Source: Carposina sasakii (lineage: Eukaryota > Arthropoda > Insecta > Lepidoptera > Carposinidae). Taken from it: a stretch of 64,000 nucleotides of DNA. Below the pieces are notes generated by a model that ran no database searches, had not been told where the DNA came from, and worked only from the letters and a program-made list of their open reading frames with translations. Both the position numbers and the translations under genes were made by a program. Of the stretch, positions 23,830 through 35,479 are shown one piece after another. The stretch's first letter is position 1, and each line of letters opens with the position of its first letter. Location of the stretch: NCBI GenBank assembly GCA_014607495.2, contig CP053154.1, forward strand, positions 5,022,001 to 5,086,000, written 5' to 3'.

Positions 23830-24314
23830 TACAGGGTGATTTTTGGTCATCAACGTTCCCGAAAACTACGGAATCTCCTCATCATCACGATCATTTTTCT
23901 CCATGGAAGCATACCCGGGAAGTGTCTAGTTTTCAAAATATTAGGGTCCAAAGTTGAGTAAATAAACTGCGTTTTTCTGCATAAATGCACATTGACGCGT
24001 GTAGCAAGATTGTTTCACGAGAAATAATTAATAGCTGTCTATGAAAAAACTAGTATAAACACTGGACACTATAAATTTTGCCCGATCAAAAAATATTTAA
24101 AAATAAACAAAAAAAAAATTACATCGTTTCCTACCATTTTTTTGGCATAAACTTACTTTATTTACTTATTTATTTATTATTTACTGGCACGGAATGCAGA
24201 GGTCGTGGGTTCGTTTTCCACCCGGGTGAGCAATTTTTTCCATTTCTTTATATATGGTTTTACTTTATTTGATCTATAGAATACGTACCCTTCGTTAAGG
24301 GTGGCCACCCTGTA
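23830..24314 (+). mobile_element. MITE family M, copy C, with nested SINE
   Basis: Starts TACAGGGTGATTTTTGGTCA and ends GTTAAGGGTGGCCACCCTGT followed by A. It is about 100 bp longer than copies B and E because a tRNA-core SINE fragment has inserted at 24,153-24,270. Confidence 0.85.
24153..24270 (+). mobile_element. tRNA-core SINE-like T4 inserted in MITE C, 11-bp TSD
   Basis: The 11-base sequence TTACTTTATTT occurs at 24,153-24,163 and again at 24,260-24,270. In uninterrupted MITE copies it occurs once. Between the two lies a 5'-truncated SINE: CTGGCACGGAATGCAGAGGT, GGGTTCG, CACCCGGGTGAGCAATTTTT and CCATTTCTTTATATA. The target-site duplication and 5' truncation are the marks of LINE-mediated retrotransposition. 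Confidence 0.85.
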
Positions 24315-26381
24315 TAATAGGTACTTATTATAATATTTGAATACCTACCTACTGTCCTGTCATTAAGTTGCACAACTTATATACCTAATTACTACCTATA
24401 CACAAAATAGTAAAATCAAATTTTTCCTAAGAAAATTATAGTAGAAAAAAGGCACCTAATAGATATGCAAATTGGTGGGTCTCTGAAATCAAAATATTCC
24501 TGGATTTTATTATTTATCTATAATTATAAAATAGTTACTCTAGAATAAATATCTTTTAATACAAATTTGTATTGGTATATAATGAATTTATTTCCAACTA
24601 TAATTTTGATATGTGTTATAGCTAACTTAGAACTACTTAGATCTATGGTGTACCTGTGGGAGGTCGGTTGATCATCCAAATTTTTACAGGATGGTCAGCC
24701 GATCTACCTTATCAGGTAGCATGCCCAAAATGCTGGCTGCGTTGCCGCGCTGAATGGCTATCTATAATTATTAATATATCCTGACATATACTGAAGGAAT
24801 TTTAGACTGATAAACTTTGTGCAGCGATTTACATGCGATTTAAGTTTCAAATAGAAAAAATCCTGGATTCTTTATTAATCGTAATCTAATACCGTTACTT
24901 TATCATCCTGCAAAATATTAGGAACGGAGGAGTTATTGTTGGGGTCAAACCCCCATAGATTGGACTACCATGGCTGTTGGTGAAAGTTTGAAAATTCAAA
25001 CGAATGAATCATGGATTTAGCCTTTTAAGGACATTAAAAAGCGGCCGAAGACTTCTACAGGTCATCAGATGAACAGTAAACTATTAAACTAGCCCACATG
25101 TTTTTTTAATGATATCTATAAAACACTAAGTATTTATTTTCAATGAGCATGAAATAAATAAAACGCAAGAATACTGACCCATCATTTAATAAATATTCAT
25201 GTTTCAGTTATTTATTAATGAACTTGTAACAATAATCACATATTTGAGTACCATTTATACGAAAAACTAGTTAAATATCTATAGGTTAAATAGTTAAGTT
25301 TAGATATTAATGTTGATAAATAACTAAATAAATATCTTGTACGTTTCTTTATACCTTATAACGTTATTACCAATATAAAAATAAACATTATAATGTAATA
25401 GGTTAAATTAGGTACCTAATACATTGATTAAGACAATAAACACCAAAATAGTGACTTCGTCATCGAATCTTCTGAAGTATTATTAATTAATTTAAGACAT
25501 AGTACACTGTTATTTTAATACAAATAATATCTGTTAGTTAGAGACCAATTTCCAATTAGCTACACTGTCCCATGGTCTAAACATCGTAAGTTACCTATTA
25601 AAATTTATCTAGGTGAATGCAATGTCAATTTTTCAGCAAATACTCCCACATTCACTGTAGAATATCTACCTTCATGATGCACTGAAAAAATTTATTACAA
25701 TACCGATTCTTTTAGATAAATATGTCATTATTAGCTGAACAATATAATAATAGGAATTTAAGTAGTAGTTTAGATTTTAAATAAGTCACTGGCCTGGTAT
25801 TAACAACTATGCAGGTAATGTTACTACTCTACGAGTAGCTTCCGATTCAAATGGTTAATTTTTGAAGACTAATATATATACTGTATAAAAATATACCTAA
25901 TCCTTATTTATCCATCAATAGATAAGGTTAGTAACTTATACTTATATCATATTGGCAGAAGTATTCGACGATAAAATATTATTCAGACAAATAAAGGTAC
26001 GTACGTGTGTCTATCATAGAGTAACGTGTCAATGTGATTTTCTGTTTCAAACTTAAGTTATTTTACAATATTAAATTATTGGATATAATTATGTTGAAAT
26101 TGCGATCACACCACACGCACGTAATAACTTAAACTTCATTGATGAGCAAGGGTTTAAATCCCGATTATGTATGATTTAAAATTTGTACGAGAAGTTGAAA
26201 ACAAAATATTACAAAACCTGCTTTATTAGGGCGTTGCGTAGATTTGACTTTCCGTTTATTTTTATACCCTAATAAAAATATGTTGGTGACAGTCTTGTCT
26301 CCATGACTCTTTGTTGTGTTTTCCCGAATCGTTAAAGAACCATGTCGGGTTGTAAAATGTAACACACTCTTAGTTTCTAAT
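24315..26381. other. No recognised gene; CYP4G 3' flank at right end
   Basis: AT-rich with short ORFs only. 24,640-24,760 is a GC-richer patch resembling repeat debris. The last 200-odd bases probably hold the CYP4G 3' UTR. Confidence 0.55.
26255..26260 (-). promoter_or_regulatory. Candidate CYP4G polyadenylation signal
   Basis: AATAAA on the - strand, about 120 bases after the CYP4G stop codon. A second AATAAA lies at 26,222-26,227. Position only; no transcript evidence. Confidence 0.4.
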
Positions 26382-29300
26382 CTAAACAGTAGATGGCACC
26401 CTGATCCGCGGCTCCATCTTGATCCTGAAGCCGTCGGTTCTCTTCAGTATGATGTCGGCCTGCAATTTGAACTGGTCCTCTGGAACTTCCGACTTTACCT
26501 TGTAGTTTCTTAAAATGGTCGACAGAAGAATCTTTAGCTTCAATATGGCGTATTTCCGACCTGGTTGATATAAAGAAAATTATATTAAATTGTGTTCTAT
26601 ATATCTAAATATTTTGATTGGTTTGTACCTAAGTATAGGTTTACTTATGCATTAAATTGTGATGTTTACGTTTACTGTGTTAATGTGGGACTTTGCTAGA
26701 ATACAACAGCTGCGTCTCCTACTTGACTAAGAAAATTAGGGGAAATCTTAGGCGATGAGCTAGCAACTTCACTGATCTCTTTTATCTGAGCCCGCTATGC
26801 TAAACGTGGCTATAGGATCCTCTTTGTGATACTGCAGTTCTGGCTACCCTATTTTGGGAAGATATCTGTGTACCTATACAGGCTGTTTTTTGATCGTCAA
26901 CGTTCCCGAAAACTACAGAATCTCCTCATCATCACGATCATTTTTCTCCATGGAAGCATACCTGGAAAGTGTCTGGTTTCCAAAATATTAGGGTCCAAAG
27001 TTGAGTAAATAGACTGCCTTTTATAATTAAATAATTAATATCTACGAAAAACCTAACATAATCACTGGACACTATAAATTTCGCTCGATCAAGTAAATAA
27101 AAAAAAAATAAAAAAAAAATTACATCATTTCCCAGAATTTTTTTCGACATAAACTTACTTTATTTGATGTATTGAGTAAGTAACCTTCGTTAAGGGTGGC
27201 AACGAAAAAACACCCTATATATTCCCAAAATAACTTACCAACACAACTCCTGGGTCCAGCGCTGAAAGGTATGTAGCTGTAGTAATGCCTGTTCTGTGTA
27301 TTTTCTGGTAGGAAATTGTCTGGATTGAACACATTTGGGTTCTTATAGTAATTATCATGGCGATGGATTTTGAATGTCCCAATAATAACTGTAGCCCCAG
27401 CTGGTATGATGTAGTCGTTGGTAACTGAAAATCACAAATAACTAGTTAAATATTCTGTGCTTTATGATTGACTAGTGGACGCCCGCGACTTTGTCCGCGT
27501 GGACTGCAGAAAAAACAAAATGTCGAAATTATCCGGGATAAAAATATTTCCCGGGATAAAAAGTAGCCTATGTGTTAATCCAGGGCGTCAGCTAATTCCA
27601 TACCAAATTTTATTAAAATCGCTCCAGCCGTCCATCCATTCATCCACCCATACTCACAAACTTTCGCGATTATAATATTAGTAAGATAATATGAATAATT
27701 TTACTATCATCAACGTATCTTTTCGATAAACTTTTATTATATATGTCAAAAATATAGCTTACATCTTTCGCTTACCTTAATTAATTTATTGTCATTATTT
27801 AATTTCGATTACTTACCGATTTTAACATCTCGCTTCAGCTTTCTTGCAATCACCGGTACAGGTGGATACATTCTGAGAGTTTCAAATATGACCCTCTCTA
27901 AATATTTCATGCTCAGTGTATCTTCAAAAGTAGCCGGTCGATCGGAATCTCCGAATATTTCGTACAATTCATCATAAACTCTAGCTTGAATATCCTGATG
28001 TACTCCAAGCAGGCAGAGCACGAAACTGGATCCAGCTGCTGTAGTGTCATGACCCTGGATAACGAAAATTAATAGAAAATTTTGTGGTAAGTTTATAATG
28101 TCAATATATAATTACTATACAACACATTGGTAAATCTGAATTCCATTAAGCAAATCTACTCGTACTATGCATGGGAGACAATTATTATGGTTTTAATATT
28201 TATTTATTCAGTCAGTAACCTAAACTATAGGTATAATTAAAGTTGTACGTAGGTAGGTATGTACAAACAAATCACTCACTTAAAACTTATCAATATTATC
28301 TATTACCTCAAACATAATTGTATCTACTTCTTCCTTTATTTCATGGTCACTAATGTTATGTGTTCCATTTTGTGCCGATTCAATCATAAGATCGAGGAAT
28401 GCCAGGCGCTTTTTCTCACCTGAAATCATAAAAATACTTTTAAAGTCTTTATCTATTATAATTATATATGCTTTAAAGTCTGAAACCAATGATAACCTGC
28501 CTGAATAACCTTTTCAAGTCCCATAAACCTGCATTTAGAAGGACACAGTAAAATTTATACTGGGCTAGTAGATATGGGATATTTACCAATATCATTCTCA
28601 TCATTGAAGTCCAGATCATCGCGATACCCTTTAAATATAGTATCGGCAAGAGTTTTATTATCATTAGCCAGGCCATCTTTATGTTCTGTTTTAGTAAGTT
28701 CCTCTAGAGTTGGAGGTATTATCCCTTTGGCTTTGTTTTGGAAGTATGTCTCTTTCTTGCTTTTGATCACCTGAAATTGCATAAAAACAAATTACTAACG
28801 TCCACCAGATCCAAATAAAAATAACTCTGCGGGCATGACACTAGGGGGGCCACTTCTCGAAAAGTCTCGAGTTGGAACGAAGCCGAAACGGAACTGTTGT
28901 AGACGCTCAGAACAAAGCAATAATTACTTTACGGTGACGCAATTAGACACATTTTAGCACGAGACAGATATTTGATTTTATTCTGTCATACTCGCGACCA
29001 CTGCATGCTAAATTATACCTTAATACTCCGTGGGTAAATTGCTTCGCACCGCGTTTCGTTAACGGTTCGTTAGTGGTAGCGTTTCGGCTCATAATGTCGA
29101 TGTCGATGTTTGTGTATAAAAACGCGAATGATTTAATGGTTTAAACTGGGTGTACATAAGATACACGTATGTGTCAAAGCCTCCTCTAAACATTTCAGAG
29201 TCACTTTCGCAGAATCATCTGAGGTAGGTTTATGACATCCACATCTCCATCTACCACCGTTCCATCTACTAGCGACCAACTTACCCCATATACACACCTG

Positions 29301-32300
29301 CGGAGACATCCAGGCTTAGGTGTGGAGGCAAGATGTGGCGGTGCTATATAATGCAGCGTTGACCGTAACGTCTCGACGCAACTCTTATATCTAGTTAACG
29401 TTTAAATTGAGTTGCTTCACGTGAGTATGCTTACCTTTTTTGTAAGTCCATGAATTATCTTTAGAAGATTAACTTGTGTCTCAAAGAATGAAGTCATTCT
29501 AAAGATGAATTCTGGTCTCAACCATACTTTGTAATGTCGTTGATGAATGATATCACACATCCTGAAAAATTAAAAACACTTCTTAGGTATATATTTTATG
29601 CCCCGAATAAATTTATTACTTACCTCAATTTGATCTGCACTATCACAAATTCATCAAGAGTAAATACGGGACCCTAGATCTGTCTGTTTCACATGGCTAT
29701 ATTTTTGGTACCCACCTCATGACTGCCATAGCGTAATCGAAACCGGATTGGTCTTGAGTTTCTCTCGTTATGCCCATAGCAGTTTCTGTAAAAGTAAATA
29801 TACAATATATTTACTCGTATTTTCTTTTGTAATTGCTAATTAAAGCTGCAGTAATTAGTTGAATAACTGATGACTTTATACTACGTACGGAATTAAAAAC
29901 ATGAATAGTAAGTAACATTAATGCCACATTATTTCAAGGGTCAGATAGCCTATCTGAAGGATACATATTACCTATGTCTTTCTCTAAAACTTGAGCAAGA
30001 CAGAGACAGCATCAATTTTGTTCTTTAGATAGGCATTTAAAAAATCGGTCCTAAATCGAAAACGAAATGAAGCGAAAGAGGTGTGCTAGAAACTGTAGTA
30101 GTTAAATTGAAATGCAAGATCTGCGTCTATCCTTTCCGAAAAAAGGCGTGATTTTATGTACGTCAGTATAGGTATTTAATGTTATTTAATATCTCTTAAC
30201 GATAGGTAGTACCTACAAAGTTGATTGTATATTAAATATGTGACATACATTATCATTAATTAGTATTAACAACGTAAGTACAGGTCAATTTTTTCACAAG
30301 TCATTACCAATTATGCATTACAACTGCTTCGCGATCAATATTCACATACCTACATAAAGATTAGGTATAAAATCACTAAAACCATTTATTATGAAGGTAT
30401 ACAAATGGTAGTAGCCAATTATTAATGGCAAACACAGCTCATAATAATTATGTTTATATATTTATTCAAGTTTGCTTGTTACAAAACGTTCCTGTGCAAG
30501 AAGTTGTGTACTAAGTAGTCTTTCAGCAGTAACGATCGCGCAAAGACCAATTCAGTAATTTCTATTGTAGATTAGTAGGTATATAATAGAGTAACATTTT
30601 GTGTTACTGGCATGAGGCAAAGCTAAAGACCATTTGAGTTTACTAACAAATGGAAACTATTTCATTTAGCACAAACCATGATATTAAGTGAACACGCAAG
30701 CAATTATTTTGGCTATGGATAATGGATACGAGGCTGAAACTAAAAGACCCTGTTCCGTTTAACGATCTGTGAAGTACATTTTATTTTCAGGTGGAAAGTA
30801 AAAAGGGATCCACTAGCTAGTTAGATATATCCTTTAGCATTGACGTAGGTTATAATTAGCATCAACGTGTGCTTAAATGATGTGCTAATACAGCTGATCT
30901 GCCCCACACTATAACTGACCGAGCGACCCCACGAGCACTATTGATATTATTTTTATTCTTAGGGAAGTACCTACTATAAAATGTAGTGTACGTACTATTG
31001 GTTACATCTCTCAAAGGCTGATTTAGAATTATAGAAGGTGTGGATCCTAGTAAATTTAAAATTTTCCGAAAGCCCGCTTTTATGTACCTACCTACTGAAT
31101 GAGAGGCGTGATGTGGTTTTATATATTATGTATGTAAACTTACCCAGTAGAATATCGACGGTTACTCCGCTCATGTAGTCATGGACGTCGAATGTTTTGC
31201 CGATTTCTGGCTTCATCTTCTTTACTACATTGATGCTGTTCTGGTTGAACACACCCACGAATGACTTCAGAATATTAATATGGAAGGTTGGCGCTATCAT
31301 TTTCCGGTGCGTGCGCCATTTTTCGCCTGGAACCAAGAATATTACATATTCTTACTTTTATATATTTTAAAACTAATATCATCTTTAGAGTAGATACAGA
31401 TTTGAGCCCCAAAGGTGCTACTTCTAAAAAAAGGTTTTTGATTTATCCCAACGTATGTTTCTTCGTTATCTATTCACGCTGTATTTACTTACTCAACCAA
31501 TCTTCTTGACCACAGAACACGTGTGTTCTTGACAATATAGTTGGGAGTAAGTAAAACGACATAGGCTACATGCTGTAGTCCACGCAGACTTGAATATTAC
31601 TATTAGTAGGCACATATAAAATCTTACATACATATAATCACGCCTTTAGCCCTTACTGGGTAGGCAGAGCATCCAGGGCCGATAGAACCACATGGTGCCA
31701 CTTCTGATCAATTTGAGGGTATAGTTGAGATGTACAAGTTCGGTTAGTAGTGACAGTAAAATCTTACCTGAACTAATAAGCAGTCCCTCCCCTAACCAAG
31801 GCTTAAAGAATCTGTATTCATTGGACTTGTCGATATGGACTTGGCTGTTTAGGATGACTTCCACATCTTCAGGGTTGGCGAGAAACACTAGCAGCTTCGT
31901 ACCAAGCCAACCGCGGACCACTGTGCCATATTTGTCACTATAGGACAAGGCAAGTGGGATCAATTCTGAATGGGAGAAACAAACCGTAAAAGCAACGAAA
32001 GAAAAAATTCAATCCCTTTTCAAACTAAACATTGCCTAAATTTTACCGTACATTTTGCTGTCAAATATCTTTTTTAAATAGTGTCTAACTTTAGACGCAG
32101 TTTTGTAATAGCACCGAGAGAGTCGATCGGACCAAGAATTTAAAAATGTGTTGGAAAACAAAGGAACGAAATATGATATTAAAGCGCCAATAAATAGATA
32201 GAGACAAATTAATTATTCATGGCATAATAATAATAATCTAATTAATAAACATTTATTTCAGATAACGAGATCTATATTTTGTTAGGCTGTTAGTTACAAA

Positions 32301-32849
32301 TTACTTAGTCTATGTTAGTTGGTAAATAAATAATATAGAACTTAATGGTAAATAAAATAAAAACCAAATTAGTAAGCAGCTACATAAGCGACTCTAATTC
32401 ATGTAACAAAGCCTCTATATAATTTTATAGTGCAATAAAGAATTTTCTATCAGTCTATTCCTGAGACTATTTTCATCCAATAATTCAAAATGGAACCATC
32501 GACCCGCTTGGCAATTACCGATAGAATGCTGTTCAGGCTACACCGCAGCCTGTGCATCAAAGAGGCGAATAATACAGACCAGGCAATATCAGTAAAAATA
32601 TAATAGAAAAAGAGGTAAGTACAAAATATAACTCTTACCTTCAGGTTTCTTTCTCAACACGATAAGGGCATTACCCAATAACGGCCAGGTCCCAGGACCT
32701 GGTATTTTATTTCCAAGTCTAAAGAACCTAGAGTGCTGCTGCCATCGGTACAGCAACCAGAGACCAGTGGCCAGGAACAGTAGGGGATAAAATACCAGAC
32801 GGGAATTGGCAGATGGCAGCTGCTCGGGTATGCCCTCGAATGACTTCAT
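26382..32849 (-). CDS. CYP4G: Cytochrome P450, CYP4G subfamily (hydrocarbon-forming decarbonylase)
   Basis: Insect CYP4G enzymes act in the ER of oenocytes with P450 reductase and convert long-chain aldehydes to cuticular hydrocarbons. Ten coding exons on the - strand: 32849-32639, 31965-31768, 31326-31144, 29785-29716, 29561-29435, 28770-28587, 28419-28307, 28054-27817, 27424-27239, 26560-26382. All junctions are GT-AG and phases match; total 1689 nt, 562 residues, typical for CYP4G. Visible features: N-terminal membrane anchor (about 18-36), Pro-rich hinge [13 protein letters not shown] (48-60), I-helix GHDTT (363-367), K-helix ETLR (420-423) and heme loop [10 protein letters not shown] with ligand Cys502. 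Residues about 264-325 form the extra acidic/Lys-rich segment that marks CYP4[21 protein letters not shown] and [15 protein letters not shown] are also typical. Several introns carry MITE, Helitron and SINE copies. It appears intact. The exact CYP4G number needs a phylogeny. Confidence 0.96.
26693..26860 (-). repeat. Interspersed repeat family X, copy 5
   Basis: CTAGAATACAACAGCTGCGT, GATGAGCTAGCAACTTCACT, CCCGCTATGCTAAACGTGGC and GTTCTGGCTACCCTATTTTG. Inside the last CYP4G intron. Confidence 0.7.
26877..27219 (+). mobile_element. MITE family M, copy D
   Basis: Starts TACAGGCTGTTTTTTGATCG and ends GGGTGGCAACGAAAAAACAC, then CCTATA. It lies in the last CYP4G intron, antisense to the gene, and ends about 20 bases from the donor of exon 9. 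It lacks the TTCTGCATAAATGCACATAG block. Confidence 0.85.
27472..27686 (-). mobile_element. Helitron-like element H2 (short)
   Basis: Read on the - strand it begins A|TCTTACTAATATTATAATCG and ends GCGGGCGTCCA, then CTAG|T. It is 215 bp, without the minisatellite core. It lies in a CYP4G intron in the sense orientation of the gene. Confidence 0.75.
31626..31710 (-). mobile_element. Short SINE-like repeat with ATGT tail, copy 1
   Basis: On the - strand: AGAAGTGGCACCATGTGGTT, TCGGCCCTGGATGCTCTGCC, AGGGCTAAAGGCGTGATTAT and ATGTATGT. The same sequence occurs at 52,939-53,031. It sits 57 bases downstream of the CYP4G exon 2 donor. Confidence 0.75.
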
Positions 32850-33290
32850 CCTGTATGAAATATTATAAAACTATATCTCATTTTGGTTTTGGAAAGTAGA
32901 GGTCAAAGAGAATATAGGTATAGGTAATAGTAGGTATACCGACTATAAAGTACTATAAAGTAGTATAAAGGCTTGCTTTCAAAGATAAATTATTTCAATT
33001 TAGGTGATTTATTTGTGCGTATCCGCACATTCCATTTGCAATAATTTCTATGATGAAAACTAAATATTTTTTGTAAGAATGAATTTCACCGACACATTAG
33101 TATCTGAGATTTATCTGAGATTTGACCTCACAAAAAAAAAATGTCACAACCTGCCAATCACCGCCGAAAGAGATTAGGAAAAGGGCCTTTATCTGATAAT
33201 CTTACTTAATATAACTAAAATAAGTTTTCTTAACCTACCTGGAAAACTCCAAGATGAACGCACGCACCGGACCTGCACGATATACTAAGT
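32850..33290 (-). promoter_or_regulatory. Probable CYP4G noncoding first exon and 5' UTR intron
   Basis: The ATG is preceded at once by a good acceptor (TTTCATACAG|G ATG). Upstream on the - strand, a strong donor CCAG|GTAGGT is at 33,239/33,238. A TATA box at 33,309-33,316 would place transcription start near 33,285. The model is a leader exon of about 50 bases and a 388-base intron (32,851-33,238). Inferred from signals only. Confidence 0.55.
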
Positions 33291-33308
33291 AATTTGTAGG
33301 TAACAATA

Positions 33309-33316
33309 CTTTTATA
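33309..33316 (-). promoter_or_regulatory. TATA box of CYP4G (predicted)
   Basis: TATAAAAG on the - strand, about 460 bases before the start codon and about 70 bases before the predicted leader donor site. Confidence 0.5.
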
Positions 33317-35094
33317 CGAGACTACACTTCTTTGTAATATCGAACCCAGCGACGAGTATTATGCTAAGGGTTACGGTTCCGTATGCAGCCAAGTTTAGGT
33401 CAAATGCTTCGTGACCTTCGAAAATTAGCGCAAGTTCATCTAATACGTGTAGATATGTAAATTATAATAAGTCAGCCTTGGTATGAATATTTACCTACCC
33501 AGTAGTAATGCGTACTATGAAATTCATTCAAAATTTTTGGAATAAATAAATCTTCCGACTGATTTTAATCGGTCGCAGTAGAATAAAGTAAGAAATCTAG
33601 TAGTGGACTTTCCATGACTGAAAATGATGGTGAATAATTCACAATCTTTAAAAAATCTTAATCTAAGTACCTATCTAATCCATGTTAAAACACCAACTGC
33701 AACTGGTAAGTTGTAAAACTTTAATGACACTTACGTTTTTCCAGATAGTTTTTCATTAATTATCAGTAACGGGCCCTTGATTGCTTTCTTTGTTCAAATC
33801 AGTCATCGGAAATAAGACCTGCATTAACATTAAGGTGTTCGAACTGAGCGTTGTAGGTATATAATTTTACTTGTTATGTAACCAGCAGGCAGTACCTACC
33901 TAACTATTTTGAAAATTCATAATGATGATCACTCAAAAAGACTGATTAAACTGGCATTATGCCTTGCCTGAAAGGCAACACATTCGTAGGCCACCTCTTG
34001 TGTTTCTGTGATCGTCGCTATGAACTGTCAAAAAAGATAGCTGATAGGCCTGCAGTTGACTTGCTTAATAGGGAATATGCGTCTGTCACGAAAACAGATT
34101 TTTTATATTTTATTCGAAAGATATTACAAATACAAACCGAATAGTGCAAAAATAACATCAATCGGTTAGTAAATACCAATGTTACAAGAGTTTAAAAGTT
34201 TGAAAAATTTCACAAAAAAAATTACAACATAAAAGGAGTCAAAACATACAATTTTACTCATAAATTAAATTATCTCATTGTTTTAATAAATACTTTATTA
34301 ATATCTGCACCTATTAATAAACAATTTTTATTGTCAACAATACACAAAATATAAAATATCACGTTTATAAAATAAGATTGCATTTTTTCCCCATACTAAT
34401 TTGAGACGGTTGTCTATTATGACGTCAAAGTATTTGCCATTTTAGTATGGAGCAAACGGAGCGTTTCAAAAACATTTTGCCGGCTCGTATTTTTGAATTG
34501 CTGTAAATCCAAAACGGTTAAAGTTAGATATGCCATTCCAAGGGCAAACTTTATTCATTTTTTACGTAGAATATAAAAATGAAATAAAAAAAATATAAAT
34601 AAATTATATAAAAATAATATTGCTAAACAAGAAGAAACAAGTGAATGTCGTGACTGTTTCTAAAGTTAAGTATGTGACGCACTGGCATGTTTGCTTATTG
34701 TTTGTTCAAGGCGTATAAGATAGTAGTTGCAGTGGTAAAAATGGCTTATTAATTAAGTGAATTTTATGCTCTTTATTATAAAGATGTATTTTATTTATGG
34801 GTTTGGTTGTAAAAAATAGTATATGGGTGAATTTCCCAGGTACGTTTTTAGCGCGGCGTGGATGAAAATCGTAGTGGAAAGTGCAAAATGCACATTTATT
34901 AATTTTTTTTCATTAAGTTCAGACCGTGATCTAGACTAACGTTTAAAACTTAAGACCAAAATCTATTTGTTTACGCATTAAAAAAATTATCAAAGGCTCT
35001 AAATCTAATTGCGGTGCTATGTCCCCACTTCATTTGCAAAAATAAATTTGGCTATTTCAATTTTCGGGTGAATTAATTTAACAGAATACATACA
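33317..35094. other. No recognised gene; CYP4G upstream region
   Basis: AT-rich. One 61-codon ORF (33,959-34,144) with no recognisable domain. A CRE-like TGACGTCA is at 34,420-34,427. Confidence 0.55.
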
Positions 35095-35479
35095 TACAGG
35101 ATGTTTTTTTGTGGCCACCTTTAACGTGGTACGTACTCTATACATGAAATAAAGTAAGTTTATGCCAAAAAAAATGCTGGGAAAAAAAATTTTTTTTTTT
35201 GATTTTTTTTTAAAATTCCTTGATCGTGCGAAATTTATAGTGTCTAGTGTTTATGTTAGTTTTTTTATAGACAGATATTAATTATTTTTCGTGAAAAAAT
35301 CCTGCTACGCGCGTCTATGTGCATTTATGCAGAAAAACGCAGTCTATTTACTCAACTTTGGGCCCTAATATTTTGGAAACCAGACACTTCCCAGGTATGC
35401 TTCCATGGAGAAAAATGATCGTGATGATGAGGAGATTCCGTAGTTTTCAGGAACGTTGACGACCAAAAATCACCCTGTA
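35095..35479 (-). mobile_element. MITE family M, copy E (near full length)
   Basis: Inverted copy, about 385 bp. The left end is TACAGGATGTTTTTTTGTGG and the right end is GACCAAAAATCACCCTGTA. It contains every internal landmark of copy B. Confidence 0.85.

Noticed and set aside
26140..26160. tRNA B-box-like sequence
   Set aside because: GGGTTTAAATCCC is a palindrome without an A-box or cloverleaf upstream.
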